A stretch of 64,000 bases of DNA. Origin: JANQEU01 sp965601455 (GTDB taxonomy: Bacteria; Bacteroidota; Bacteroidia; Cytophagales; Cyclobacteriaceae). The position numbers were made by a program, and so were the translations under genes. This document shows, piece by piece, positions 1 to 8,420 of this stretch. The stretch lies in the NCBI GenBank assembly GCA_965601455.1, contig OZ271831.1, positions 992,001 to 1,056,000 of the forward strand, written 5' to 3'. The notes below the pieces were generated by a model that saw nothing but the letters and a program-made list of their open reading frames with translations, did not search any database and was not told where the DNA came from. The first letter of the stretch is position 1, and each line of letters begins with the position of its first letter.

Positions 1-2029
1 TACTACCCCACCGGAATCCTCGACTCACCTGGGCGTTTACTAAAAAAAAGTCTGGTGAGAATGGGTCTCTTTGGTATTCTATGGACTTGTCATCTGTTCT
101 CGGTAGCCTTTTCTTACTGAACCATTGAAGAGTTGCATCCGCTTTCCACTTATCATATTTTGTCGCATAGGAGGCGTTTAGAAAGAACCTGTCCCTTGAA
201 ACATACGGTAAGGGTCGAAGTTCTCCGTTGATTGTAGCCCTTACATTATAATACTTGTAAGCAGTTTTTAAAGTGAAATCAGTAATTGGACTGTACGATG
301 CTTCAGCCTGGAAACTGTGTGCAAAGGATCTTCCATCGAGATTGTAAATTCTTAGCTGAGAACTGCTTCTATCCATGTCATAGATCATTTGGTTTTCAAA
401 GGCTGTGTAGAAGTAGTCGATTACGAAGCTAAGATCCTTACCCCCGAGTATCCAAGTATTCACCAGGCTTCCACCCATGTTCCAACCTTCTTCAGGGTCT
501 GGATCTTCTTCTATAATAAGTTGACGGGAAGAAACAAGCACCGCGCTATTCTCTACAATCACGTTAGGAGTTCTGTATCCTTTTCCGATCGACGCACGTA
601 ACGTCGTAGGATCTGACAGCTGGTATCGAACGTGTAATCTTGGAGTAAGGTACAAACCATACAGGTTGTGTAAGTCTGCCCGAAAACCTGCAATCAGACT
701 GAAATTATCACCAGGTAAAAAGCTGTATTCATAAAATGCGCCGGGAACGATTTCCGTCCTTGAAAAAGCAGAATCAGCAAATACTTCGTCAAAATCATCG
801 ATCAGTAAGCTTGCGCCGGTTTTGAACTGGTGAAAACTGTTACCAATTATATTCTGGTTGATCAGGTTGGCATAGATTGTTTTTTCTTCACCACTGTAAT
901 CTCTCCGGCCAAATCCTCCGTCGATATCCTGATAAGTTGCAGAATAGATGAAGCCCCAACCTTTGTAGGGTTTCTCCAGGAATAGAAGCCCCACTTTTCC
1001 AAAAACTTCCATTCTGGTGGTATTGTTAACAAACCCATATTGGGCAGAATTCAACAGATTATCACCAAAATCAAAACCAGTTTGACCTCCTGTTTTCTCG
1101 TCTCTCATGAAGTGAAACCCAACCTGAGACATTACTCGATCGCCCTCAAATTTGTACCGATTCATCACATTGAATTGACGGGATTTTGGAATATCTAGGA
1201 ATCCATCATTATTTCTGTCAATTTCTGTGTTCAGGTAGTTGCCATGAACCAATAATGCAGTACTCAGCCTATCGTTGATTTCTTGAGCGGTATTTACATT
1301 GAGTTCCATTCTGCCAAAGGAATTCAGATACGTGTTGAGGTACAGTTTTTCGCTGTTTTCAGGTTTTTTGAATTCCACATTAATTTGTCCAGTCATTGAT
1401 TCGTAACCATTGACCACCGTTCCTGCTCCTTTTCCCACATCGATCGACTGAATCCAGGTTCCTGGAACAAATCCCAAACCGTACCTACCTGATAAGCCTC
1501 GAACATGGGGTACATTTTCTCTATTGATTAATACGTACCGTCCATCCAGACCGAGCATTCGGATCATTTTTGCTCCGGAAACTGCATCAGTGAAGGATAC
1601 ATCAACAGAGGCATTGGTTTCAAAGCTTTCTGATAAGTTACAGCATGCAGCTTTGAGGAGTTCTTTTGATGTAATAATCTCGTTGTGACGAGGTTCTAGT
1701 TCGTCGAAAAAAGTTGCGCCGGAACTTACTGTGATTGCATCCAATTCGCCGGAAGCAGGGGATAACATGACATGCAAGGGACCATCGGAAAAAGTAATGG
1801 TATCTGATGCGTAACCTACAAAACTGATCACTAATCGGTCATTCGTATTTCCTTCAATTTGGAACTGCCCGTTTACATCGCTGACTGTTCCTCGTTCTTC
1901 GCCTTCAATTCGAATAGTAGCCCCAATTAGAGGTTGGTGTTTATCATCTGCAACCATTCCCCGGATGATATCCTGGGAAAAACCTACATGAATAGTTAGA
2001 AAAAGTATTAAAAAAAGACTGAATTTCAT
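1..2029 (-). CDS. TonB-dependent receptor, partial (C-terminus lies beyond window start)
   Basis: Outer-membrane active-transport barrel. Reading leftward from the ATG at 2029 the frame stays open to base 1, about 676 codons. A signal peptide ending near FSQ is followed by a carboxypeptidase-regulatory-like domain (about residues 20-95) and a plug domain that contains a Cys-Cys pair (AACCNLSESFETN, about residue 125) and the segment DVSFTDAVSGAK, then barrel strands. This plug type is typical of the Bacteroidota receptors that sit next to HYC_CC_PP proteins and are suspected to handle a metal or metal chelate; the substrate here is inference. It is the last gene of a minus-strand operon with the two small genes upstream. 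The C-terminal barrel strands are outside the window, so integrity cannot be judged. Confidence 0.93.
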   Translation of the reverse strand, partial: MKFSLFLILFLTIHVGFSQDIIRGMVADDKHQPLIGATIRIEGEERGTVSDVNGQFQIEGNTNDRLVISFVGYASDTITFSDGPLHVMLSPASGELDAITVSSGATFFDELEPRHNEIITSKELLKAACCNLSESFETNASVDVSFTDAVSGAKMIRMLGLDGRYVLINRENVPHVRGLSGRYGLGFVPGTWIQSIDVGKGAGTVVNGYESMTGQINVEFKKPENSEKLYLNTYLNSFGRMELNVNTAQEINDRLSTALLVHGNYLNTEIDRNNDGFLDIPKSRQFNVMNRYKFEGDRVMSQVGFHFMRDEKTGGQTGFDFGDNLLNSAQYGFVNNTTRMEVFGKVGLLFLEKPYKGWGFIYSATYQDIDGGFGRRDYSGEEKTIYANLINQNIIGNSFHQFKTGASLLIDDFDEVFADSAFSRTEIVPGAFYEYSFLPGDNFSLIAGFRADLHNLYGLYLTPRLHVRYQLSDPTTLRASIGKGYRTPNVIVENSAVLVSSRQLIIEEDPDPEEGWNMGGSLVNTWILGGKDLSFVIDYFYTAFENQMIYDMDRSSSQLRIYNLDGRSFAHSFQAEASYSPITDFTLKTAYKYYNVRATINGELRPLPYVSRDRFFLNASYATKYDKWKADATLQWFSKKRLPRTDDKSIEYQRDPFSPDFFLVNAQVSRGFRWGS

Positions 2030-2092
2030 TGATTATAAGATTTAAACATTCCGAATTACTGTGCACCGATGGTGACAGTACAGAATGAAATC

Positions 2093-2485
2093 TTATAAGC
2101 GATAGACCTGGTGCAAGTGGATTCGATCAGCTGGCAATAGTACCGGTGGGCCATTTGCCAGATACCAGTTGGAATTAGATTCGAGGCTGGTTGTAATAGC
2201 TGCAAAATTGTGGTGGACAGATACCAGGCTCAATTTATCAATGGAAAGATTGCTTTTGGTGAAGTCAGTTTCCGTGTCTACCTCAATCTGAAATTCTGCA
2301 TCAGAACAGCAATTGAAATCTATAGTTTCACCCTCATTGGGTTCTTCATCACAGCATGGGATTAGTTTCTGAAAGCTAATGTCGGTTTGTCCGAAAAGGT
2401 GGCAGGTATGTAGAAATACTGTAACTCCGGCGCTGCCCACCAGAATTTGAATCCCTAACCATATCGAAAATACCTTTTTTGCCAT
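2093..2485 (-). CDS. HYC_CC_PP family protein
   Basis: Small exported or membrane-anchored protein of 130 residues. It has the three hallmarks of the family in order: a hydrophobic N-terminus followed by H-T-C-H, two Cys-Cys pairs (IPCCDE and NCCSD), and a C-terminal Pro-Pro (GPPVLLP). Such proteins usually stand directly before a TonB receptor, as here (63 bp to the receptor start), and the Cys/His content suggests metal binding; the biochemical role is not established. I chose the ATG at 2485 because AAGGAT lies 6 nt before it. A TTG at 2509 would overlap the upstream stop (TTGA) and would add eight residues, so a coupled start there is possible. Confidence 0.8.
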   Translation of the reverse strand: MAKKVFSIWLGIQILVGSAGVTVFLHTCHLFGQTDISFQKLIPCCDEEPNEGETIDFNCCSDAEFQIEVDTETDFTKSNLSIDKLSLVSVHHNFAAITTSLESNSNWYLANGPPVLLPADRIHLHQVYRL

Positions 2486-2505
2486 TCTTATCCTTTTACG
2501 AAAAA

Positions 2506-2709
2506 TCAAACGTCAGGTTTATTCCTAAAAGTTCTCAGAACCAAAATAATGATGATTATGGTCCAGATCGTGACCATTACCCATTTGGTGTCATCCGATA
2601 TGTTATCAAGGTCATCGACCGCGTTTTCCGTCACTTCTTCCTGACCATGTTGGGCAATTGCATATGCTGAACTAAGGATAAATGCCAGGAGAGAAAATAC
2701 TTTTTTCAT
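2506..2709 (-). CDS. small membrane protein preceding HYC_CC_PP gene
   Basis: Unrecognised protein of 67 residues: a signal-like N-terminus (MKKVFSLLAFILSSAYAIAQ), a short acidic stretch, one transmembrane helix (about residues 42-58, TIWTIIIIILVLRT) and a basic tail. It is the first gene of the operon with the HYC_CC_PP protein and TonB receptor. An ATG at 2727 would add six residues, but a promoter -7 element ends at 2729 and would put the transcription start inside that extension, so 2709 is the better start. It may help the receptor system, but no function can be assigned from sequence. Confidence 0.65.
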   Translation of the reverse strand: MKKVFSLLAFILSSAYAIAQHGQEEVTENAVDDLDNISDDTKWVMVTIWTIIIIILVLRTFRNKPDV

Positions 2710-2728
2710 ATTTCGGTTGACTTTCATT

Positions 2729-2736
2729 CAAAGGTA
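2729..2736 (-). promoter_or_regulatory. Bacteroidota -7 promoter element (TACCTTTG)
   Basis: TACCTTTG on the minus strand matches the Bacteroidota TAnnTTTG consensus exactly. The predicted transcription start is near 2723, which supports the ATG at 2709 for the first gene of the receptor operon. No clear TTG -33 element stands 19 bp upstream. Confidence 0.5.
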
Positions 2737-2800
2737 GTTTTTTTCTCATGTTTAATCCAAAGAACCCCAATGCATTGAAAGATCTCTCATCCTTTAAATA

Positions 2801-5089
2801 TTGTCTTTAAATTCCCGCCTCTATTATTACTCCAAAACCTATTCGGTGAAAAAAGTCATTACTAATTTCCTTAACAGCCTGATTCCTCAATCCAATCAAT
2901 CCTCAAAATCCCATGTATTTTGGAAGGGGGCCAGTCTGGGTTTAATTAGTGTTGCCTTTCTTATTTCATTGTTTTTCTCATTGCATGCATTTTATGGAAT
3001 GAGCAGGTTTTGGATTGTACTTCTCTTCATTTTGGGTTCTGGCTTTTCATTTCTTGTTTTTCCGATTCTTGTTCAATTGATAATCCGTTCGATTCGACTC
3101 TATCCGGTTTATTTTGTTTCAGCCACTTCTGCTTTCATCGGATTACTCTTAACGTTGAATAATATTCGATCCGGTATTCCTGACATGTTTTTATACCTGG
3201 GAGGTTTGGTAATTCTGATTCTTACTGTCCTTGCAGGTGGCGGTGTGGCTTTACTTCTAACTGGTAAGCTTTCTCAATTTTCGAGTGTGTTTCGCACTCT
3301 TTTTTTATCAGCGTTTCTAATAGCGGTTGGTGGATTGAGTTACACAGGTTACTGGCTGATGAGTTCAGGAAATGTGCCAAACAAGACAACTTTTCGTCAG
3401 CAACCCATTGATAACACTTTGGTTCTGGATTTACCCGATCCGTCACGACCGGGATCCTACAAGTACACTGAATTTTCCTATGGCAGTGGAGTAAACAAAA
3501 AACGCTCTGAATTTGGAAAAGAAGCTTCTTATATCTCGTCAACTGTCAATGGTACGTTTTTACTTCCATCCTGGAAAAAGAAACAAGGAAGAAAGCGTGC
3601 TCAGTATTGGGGATATGATATTTCCGAGTGGCCACTCAATGGGTTGGTATGGATGCCGGAAGGAGAGGGTCCGTTCCCAATTGTGCTTATTGTACACGGT
3701 AATCACAATATGGAAGACTATTCCGATCCGGGATATGCCTACTTAGGAGAACTCCTGGCAAGTAGGGGATTTATTACGGTTTCGGTAGATGAGAACTTCA
3801 TCAATGGATCATGGGCAGGAGATTTTCGAGGAAAGGAACTACCGGCAAGGGCCTGGTTACTACTAAAACACCTGGAACAATGGCGTTTGTGGTCGGAGGA
3901 CCTATCTCATCCCCTTTCTGGAAAAGCTGACTTGGATAAAATTGTGCTGATTGGACATTCAAGGGGAGGGGAGGCGGTTCCAATAGCGGCGGCTTTCAAT
4001 AACTTATCACATTTTCCGGATGATGCAAGGGAGAAATTCGATTTCAATTTCGGAATAAAGGGAGTTGTTGCCATTGCACCTACTGATTATCGATATGATC
4101 GAAGGGTAAGTATTGAAAATGTGAATTATCTAGGTATCCAGGGCTCCTATGATAGTGACGAGGATAGCTTTTTTGGTTTAAGGCAGCTGCAGCGAACTCA
4201 CTTCCTCGATAGTGGTTTTCATTTGAAATCCGGAGTTTATATCTACGGAGCCAATCACGGTCAGTTCAATTCCAGCTGGGGTCGCTATGACTTTGGGTTT
4301 CCGGGTAAGCTCTTTTTGAATACAGAACCGTTAATATCAGGCGAAGATCAAAGGCAAATAGCCAAAGTGACCATCGGTGCTTTCTTGGAAATCTCATTAA
4401 ATGAGAAACTAGAGTATATAGGTCTTTTTCAAGATTTGCGTGCTGCTGGTGACTGGTTGCCCGAAGATGTATCTACCATTTCAATCTACGAGGATAGTCG
4501 GATGTCATACTGGGCAGATTTCGAAGAAGATATTGAGCTTACTTCGGTCCTGGCGGGAGATGTTACTATGAATGGGTTTGACTTCTGGTCTGAGGACTAT
4601 CTGCAGTATCGGGGAGGACGGCACCAGGAGAATCACGCACTTGTTTTAGGTTGGAATCGTGACTCACTGCCAGAAACTGCGAGCTACTCTATTCAATTCG
4701 ATAGCCTCATTTCCCTGAAACCAGGAGACGAGTTTACACTCTCAATTGGTAGTGGAGATCCATCTTTACTGGATGATGTCGAGGAGGATAGCTTAAAAAA
4801 TGAAGTAGAAATTGTTTTCAAGGATATGTTTGGAAATGAATCCAGAATTCGTCTCGATTCCTTTAAAACAGTGGCTCCCAGACACCTGGTTCGATTCATG
4901 AAAACCAAAGAGCTGACACTTGATCGGTACTCAAATGAATGGGAACCGGTTTTGGAAACCATGTTCATTCCAGTCAGTGCCTTTGAGGGGTTAGATTTGG
5001 AGAGTATACTTGGGATGTCCATACAAGCTCGTACCGATGCTGCAGGTATTGTCCTAATTGACCGTGTAGGAGTGAGGAGATATAAGTAA
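2801..5089 (+). CDS. membrane-anchored alpha/beta hydrolase
   Basis: Predicted serine hydrolase of 762 residues. The first ~185 residues hold five hydrophobic segments (about 43-65, 68-95, 101-121, 128-153, 165-187). An alpha/beta-hydrolase core follows: beta-strand plus oxyanion region IVLIVHGNHN (294-303), nucleophile elbow GHSRGG with Ser387, and a likely catalytic His in YGANHGQ (about 486). Residues ~510-762 form an extra domain I do not recognise. The start is a TTG just after an in-frame stop; GTG at 2849 is an alternative, so the exact N-terminus is unsure. The substrate is unknown. The gene ends 1 bp before a strong hairpin terminator. The fusion to a five-helix membrane domain is unusual for simple esterases. 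Confidence 0.8.
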   Translation: MSLNSRLYYYSKTYSVKKVITNFLNSLIPQSNQSSKSHVFWKGASLGLISVAFLISLFFSLHAFYGMSRFWIVLLFILGSGFSFLVFPILVQLIIRSIRLYPVYFVSATSAFIGLLLTLNNIRSGIPDMFLYLGGLVILILTVLAGGGVALLLTGKLSQFSSVFRTLFLSAFLIAVGGLSYTGYWLMSSGNVPNKTTFRQQPIDNTLVLDLPDPSRPGSYKYTEFSYGSGVNKKRSEFGKEASYISSTVNGTFLLPSWKKKQGRKRAQYWGYDISEWPLNGLVWMPEGEGPFPIVLIVHGNHNMEDYSDPGYAYLGELLASRGFITVSVDENFINGSWAGDFRGKELPARAWLLLKHLEQWRLWSEDLSHPLSGKADLDKIVLIGHSRGGEAVPIAAAFNNLSHFPDDAREKFDFNFGIKGVVAIAPTDYRYDRRVSIENVNYLGIQGSYDSDEDSFFGLRQLQRTHFLDSGFHLKSGVYIYGANHGQFNSSWGRYDFGFPGKLFLNTEPLISGEDQRQIAKVTIGAFLEISLNEKLEYIGLFQDLRAAGDWLPEDVSTISIYEDSRMSYWADFEEDIELTSVLAGDVTMNGFDFWSEDYLQYRGGRHQENHALVLGWNRDSLPETASYSIQFDSLISLKPGDEFTLSIGSGDPSLLDDVEEDSLKNEVEIVFKDMFGNESRIRLDSFKTVAPRHLVRFMKTKELTLDRYSNEWEPVLETMFIPVSAFEGLDLESILGMSIQARTDAAGIVLIDRVGVRRYK

Positions 5090-5113
5090 AAAAGCCTGTT
5101 TCTACAGGCTTTT
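5090..5113. terminator. bidirectional intrinsic terminator
   Basis: Ten-base-pair perfect stem: AAAAGCCTGT (5090-5099), TTCT loop, ACAGGCTTTT (5104-5113). It directly follows the hydrolase stop and is A/T flanked on both sides, so it could end transcription both of the hydrolase and of the facing tRNA-Arg, whose encoded CCA (5113-5115) touches the stem. Confidence 0.8.
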
Positions 5114-5115
5114 GG

Positions 5116-5189
5116 TGCACCCGGAAGGATTCGAACCCTCAACCCCCAGAGCCGAAATCTGGTATTCTATCCAGTTGAACTACGGGTGC
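5116..5189 (-). tRNA. tRNA-Arg (anticodon TCG)
   Basis: On the minus strand the 74-nt gene folds as a cloverleaf: acceptor GCACCCG pairs with CGGGTGC, the anticodon stem CCAGA/TCTGG closes the loop TTTCGGC with anticodon TCG, and the T arm is GAGGGTTCGAATCCTTC. Discriminator is A (5116) and CCA is encoded (5115-5113). It reads CGA codons and, by wobble, possibly other CGN codons. It has its own -7 element 40 bp upstream. Confidence 0.95.
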
Positions 5190-5229
5190 ATTTAGTGATG
5201 AGATTTTGGAAAACCTCAAAAATGGAGGG

Positions 5230-5237
5230 CAAAGATA
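5230..5237 (-). promoter_or_regulatory. -7 promoter element for tRNA-Arg (TATCTTTG)
   Basis: TATCTTTG on the minus strand is an exact TAnnTTTG match with a predicted start near 5224, giving a leader of about 35 nt before tRNA-Arg. The -33 region is T-rich but lacks a clean TTTG. Confidence 0.5.
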
Positions 5238-5260
5238 ATTGTTTGTAGACCTAAAAAAAG

Positions 5261-5286
5261 AAAAGGCTGCCAAAAGACAGCCTTTT
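5261..5286 (-). terminator. intrinsic terminator after small minus-strand gene
   Basis: Stem AAAAGGCTG (5261-5269) with CAGCCTTTT (5278-5286), 8-nt loop. Read on the minus strand it is followed by a run of Ts (5260-5253). It starts 24 bp after the stop of the small gene at 5310, which supports transcription of that gene. Confidence 0.75.
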
Positions 5287-5309
5287 CGTTCGATATGAAG
5301 AGGGTTTAC

Positions 5310-5519
5310 CTAGATGGTATTTTTAAATTTTTTATTATCCTGAAAGTGTTCGTACGATTTGTTGAATATACGATTTGCCTGGATAAAAATCAAGACGGAA
5401 ATAAAACCAATTACCAGATTTCTCAATGCTGGGTCTTCGATGACTACTTGTACTATGCTGGTCATAGGGTTGAGCGTTAAATGTAGATTAAAGTTCACCC
5501 CAGCCACTAAGATTATCAA
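5310..5519 (-). CDS. small hypothetical membrane protein
   Basis: Unrecognised 69-residue protein with a clear transmembrane helix (LVIGFISVLIFIQ) and a polar, lysine-rich tail (HFQDNKKFKNTI); a second hydrophobic stretch (IILVAGV) lies at the N-terminus. The first start after the upstream stop region is TTG at 5519; an ATG at 5465 would give a 51-residue protein. The best evidence that it is real is a strong intrinsic terminator just after its stop codon, and no other gene fits this stretch. The opposite strand also has a short open frame, but its composition is poor and it has no terminator. Confidence 0.45.
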   Translation of the reverse strand: MIILVAGVNFNLHLTLNPMTSIVQVVIEDPALRNLVIGFISVLIFIQANRIFNKSYEHFQDNKKFKNTI

Positions 5520-5622
5520 TACCCAAAAAATGGTATTTTATTAACTTTTTCTGGTATTTATCCCAATTGGAATCCTGTGAAATTGTCAAAAACAGGGAAT
5601 AACTACAATAAATAGTGTCAGT

Positions 5623-6066
5623 TTAATATAATGGTTCGAGTACGTAGGTACGCCTTCCGCCATCAAAAAGGCGGGAAATACGGTGAACATTGTCACGCAA
5701 TTGAACGACATCCCAGGTAACCGTAGAATCAGGCAGGAATATGGTCAAAGTGCTCTGTCGCTCATCAAGATCCCAAGAACCAAGTAATCCTGGAGGATCA
5801 TCTATATCGCATTTGGTAGTCCCTTCATTTATTTCGTACCGTCCTCCCCGAAAATAGGTGATGTTGTTGTCTTCCAAACAGCTGAATGGATCGATGGTAC
5901 CCAAACCTTCAAGTTCGATAGATGTTATTCTCCAAATTTTTCCGGTATTGGTTGTGCCTGCCAATAGGTCTTCCGAGGATGTAATGTCGGGGCCGTCTTC
6001 ACCGCATTGCACAAGTACTCCGATGAAAAGAATGGCCAGAGGAATGAGATATGATTTAATGTTCAT
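5623..6066 (-). CDS. lipocalin-like lipoprotein
   Basis: Secreted lipoprotein of 147 residues. The N-terminus is a type II signal peptide with lipobox LVQC (Cys21). The mature part resembles the small lipocalin-like lipoproteins common in Bacteroidota: GKIWRITSIEL near the start, a Cys-containing central strand pair (SCLEDNN and TKCDID, possibly a disulfide), LLGSWDLDE, and a run of alternating beta strands. These domains usually have no known ligand. It stands alone, divergent from the hexuronate operon, so I infer only an envelope role. Confidence 0.7.
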   Translation of the reverse strand: MNIKSYLIPLAILFIGVLVQCGEDGPDITSSEDLLAGTTNTGKIWRITSIELEGLGTIDPFSCLEDNNITYFRGGRYEINEGTTKCDIDDPPGLLGSWDLDERQSTLTIFLPDSTVTWDVVQLRDNVHRISRLFDGGRRTYVLEPLY

Positions 6067-6193
6067 TGCTATTAGGTCCTGAAAAAATTCATATTGTACA
6101 AGACTAAAGACAAATTACTACAGGATAGGTTGCCAATTCAGTCGCATTGATTTAAGTTCAGTACTTCTTTTGCCAATCCTAACGCAAAAACCA

Positions 6194-7009
6194 ATGAAAG
6201 ATTTGTTCGATTTGAAAAATAAAGTAGCTGTAGTTACTGGTGCCGGCGGGGTATTGGGCGGACAGGCAGCCATATACCTTGCCTCAGTGGGGGTGAAAGT
6301 CATTTGCATCGGTCGAACGAAAAGTACCCTGGAGATGACATTGCAGTCGATACAGCATTCTAATGGTGAGGGAATGGTTGTAGTCTGTGATGTAATGGAA
6401 AGAACTTCTTTGGAGGAGGCAAATAAGGTCATAATTGATCGGTACGGTCGGCTAGATATTCTAATCAACGCGGCAGGCGGAAATATACCGGACGCGGTTG
6501 TTCAACCCGAACAAAGTTTTTTTAATATGCCAATTGATGCTTTTAAAGCGGCGGTTGACCTCAATCTGACGGGCTCGGTGCTACCTTGTCAAGTATTTGG
6601 CTCACAAATGGCAGTACAGAAAGAAGGTGTCATCATAAATTTTTCCAGTATGACTGTTATTCGGGCTATTACACGGGTGGCGGGTTATTCTGCCGGTAAG
6701 GCAGCCATCGAAAATTTCACCCGTTGGTTAGCGGTGGAAATGGTTAATAAAATAGGAGAGGGGATACGAGTTAATGCCATCGCACCCGGGTTTTTTATTG
6801 GTGATCAAAACAGGGCCTTGCTTACTAATGATGATGGTTCCTTAACGTCGAGGGGTGAAGTAATTGTGCAAAACACTCCTTTCGGTCGTTTTGGAGAATC
6901 GGATGAACTCAATGGGACACTTCATTGGATGTGTGCTCCTGCCTCAAAGTTTGTTACTGGAGTGACTGTCCCGGTGGACGGAGGGTTCAGTGCTTTTACA
7001 GGGGTTTAG
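6194..7009 (+). CDS. SDR-type D-mannonate oxidoreductase (fructuronate reductase)
   Basis: NAD(P)-dependent reductase of 271 residues that would convert D-fructuronate to D-mannonate after uronate isomerisation. It shows the classical SDR pattern: VVTGAGGVLGG nucleotide site near the N-terminus, NAAGG, the SSM strand and the YSAGK catalytic Tyr/Lys. The segments VNAIAPGFF, QNRALL, TPFGRFG and PVDGGFSAFTGV are characteristic of the UxuB-like SDR (Bacillus YjmF type) rather than generic SDRs. I use the ATG at 6194; an upstream TTG at 6170 adds eight residues. It is first in the operon, 1 bp before uxaC, which supports the assignment. The true UxuA mannonate dehydratase is not in the window. Confidence 0.85.
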   Translation: MKDLFDLKNKVAVVTGAGGVLGGQAAIYLASVGVKVICIGRTKSTLEMTLQSIQHSNGEGMVVVCDVMERTSLEEANKVIIDRYGRLDILINAAGGNIPDAVVQPEQSFFNMPIDAFKAAVDLNLTGSVLPCQVFGSQMAVQKEGVIINFSSMTVIRAITRVAGYSAGKAAIENFTRWLAVEMVNKIGEGIRVNAIAPGFFIGDQNRALLTNDDGSLTSRGEVIVQNTPFGRFGESDELNGTLHWMCAPASKFVTGVTVPVDGGFSAFTGV

Positions 7010-7010
7010 G

Positions 7011-8420
7011 ATGAAGGAGTTTTTAGATTCGGATTTCCTACTTTCAAATGAATCAGCGATCCGCCTCTTTCATGATTACGCTGAGAAATTGCCAATTATC
7101 GATTACCACAATCATCTATCGCCGGAAGCTATAGCATCTGATTATCACTTTCGAAGTATCACCGAGGCATGGCTGGCCGGAGATCACTACAAGTGGCGAG
7201 TTATGAGAATTAATGGCGTGAACGAAAAGTACTGCACCGGAGATGCCAGCGATATCGAAAAGTTTGAAAAGTGGGCCGAAACCGTTCCATACACCGTAAG
7301 AAATCCCTTGTACCATTGGACTCATCTTGAACTCAAAAGGTATTTTGATATCAATCAGCTGCTCACAAAGGAGTCCTCTGCAGATGTATATGAGCAGTCA
7401 ACCGAGCAACTTCAGGAAAAAGGAACGAACAAATTGCTGAGCATGATGGATGTCCAGGTAGTTTGTACCACGGACGATCCGGTAGATGATTTATACCATC
7501 ACCAAACGTGGAAGAAGTCGGGAAATTCAATGAAGATGCTGCCGGCATTCCGGCCTGATAAAGTATTGGATATCGGACGGGTGGACGTGTGGAACGCATA
7601 TGTCGACCGTCTGGAGGAGAGCTCCGGTATGGCAATTAACTCTTACCAGGACTTACTGGATTCCTTATCGAACAGGCATGGATTCTTCCATAGCCAAGGT
7701 TGCAGATTAGCCGATCACGGACTCAATCATACCTTCGCTGAGGACTTTACAGAACAGTCGGTGATTGATTGTTTTAACAGAATCAGGAACGGTAAACCGG
7801 TCGATGAACATCGACAGGATTTATTTCGATCTGCCATTCTGTATGAATTGGCACTCCTGAATTACAAAAAAGGGTGGACACAGCAGTATCACCTGGGTGC
7901 TTTGAGAAATAATAATCCACGCATGTATCGGTCATTGGGACCAGACACCGGGTTTGACTCAATTGGAGACTTCGCCCAAGCTCGTTCCTTGTCAAAGTTC
8001 CTGGGGAAACTGGATACGGAGGATCAGTTGGCGAAAACCATTCTATACAACTTGAATCCAGCAGATAATGCAATGATGGCAACCATGGCCGGAAACTTTA
8101 ACGATGGCTCGACACCAGGTAAAGTACAATTTGGTGCTGCGTGGTGGTTTCTCGATCAGAAAGATGGTATTGTAGATCAGTTAAATGTTTTATCCAATAT
8201 GGGTTTGGTCAGCCGTTTTGTAGGAATGTTAACGGATTCACGAAGTTTCCTATCCTTTCCACGCCATGAATACTTTCGAAGGATCTTATGTGATCTTTTT
8301 GGCCAGGATATTGAACGTGGTGAATTACCGAATGATCCTGAATGGATAGGGAAAATCATCCAGGATATTTGCTACAATAACGCGAATGGTTTTTTCAACT
8401 TTACGAAGGAAGATGTATAA
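7011..8420 (+). CDS. uxaC: uronate isomerase UxaC
   Basis: Isomerises D-glucuronate to D-fructuronate and D-galacturonate to D-tagaturonate in the cytoplasm. The 469-residue length is normal. The N-terminal DYHNHLSP carries the two metal-binding histidines (33 and 35), and the core has the family's RNNNPRMY, GPDTGFDSIGD and FVGMLTDSRSFLSFPRHEYFRR segments. The start at 7011 is 1 bp after the stop of the reductase gene; the 3' end overlaps the next gene by 8 bp (ATGTATAA), so the genes are almost surely co-translated. Context and motif agreement make this one of the most certain calls here. Confidence 0.96.
   Translation: MKEFLDSDFLLSNESAIRLFHDYAEKLPIIDYHNHLSPEAIASDYHFRSITEAWLAGDHYKWRVMRINGVNEKYCTGDASDIEKFEKWAETVPYTVRNPLYHWTHLELKRYFDINQLLTKESSADVYEQSTEQLQEKGTNKLLSMMDVQVVCTTDDPVDDLYHHQTWKKSGNSMKMLPAFRPDKVLDIGRVDVWNAYVDRLEESSGMAINSYQDLLDSLSNRHGFFHSQGCRLADHGLNHTFAEDFTEQSVIDCFNRIRNGKPVDEHRQDLFRSAILYELALLNYKKGWTQQYHLGALRNNNPRMYRSLGPDTGFDSIGDFAQARSLSKFLGKLDTEDQLAKTILYNLNPADNAMMATMAGNFNDGSTPGKVQFGAAWWFLDQKDGIVDQLNVLSNMGLVSRFVGMLTDSRSFLSFPRHEYFRRILCDLFGQDIERGELPNDPEWIGKIIQDICYNNANGFFNFTKEDV

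Noticed and set aside
4693..5142. 149-residue minus-strand frame across the hydrolase end
   Set aside because: It covers the terminator and part of tRNA-Arg, and mirrors the hydrolase coding frame.
5295..5544. Two plus-strand short frames opposite the small membrane protein
   Set aside because: They lack terminator support and membrane or domain character; the opposite strand is a better candidate.
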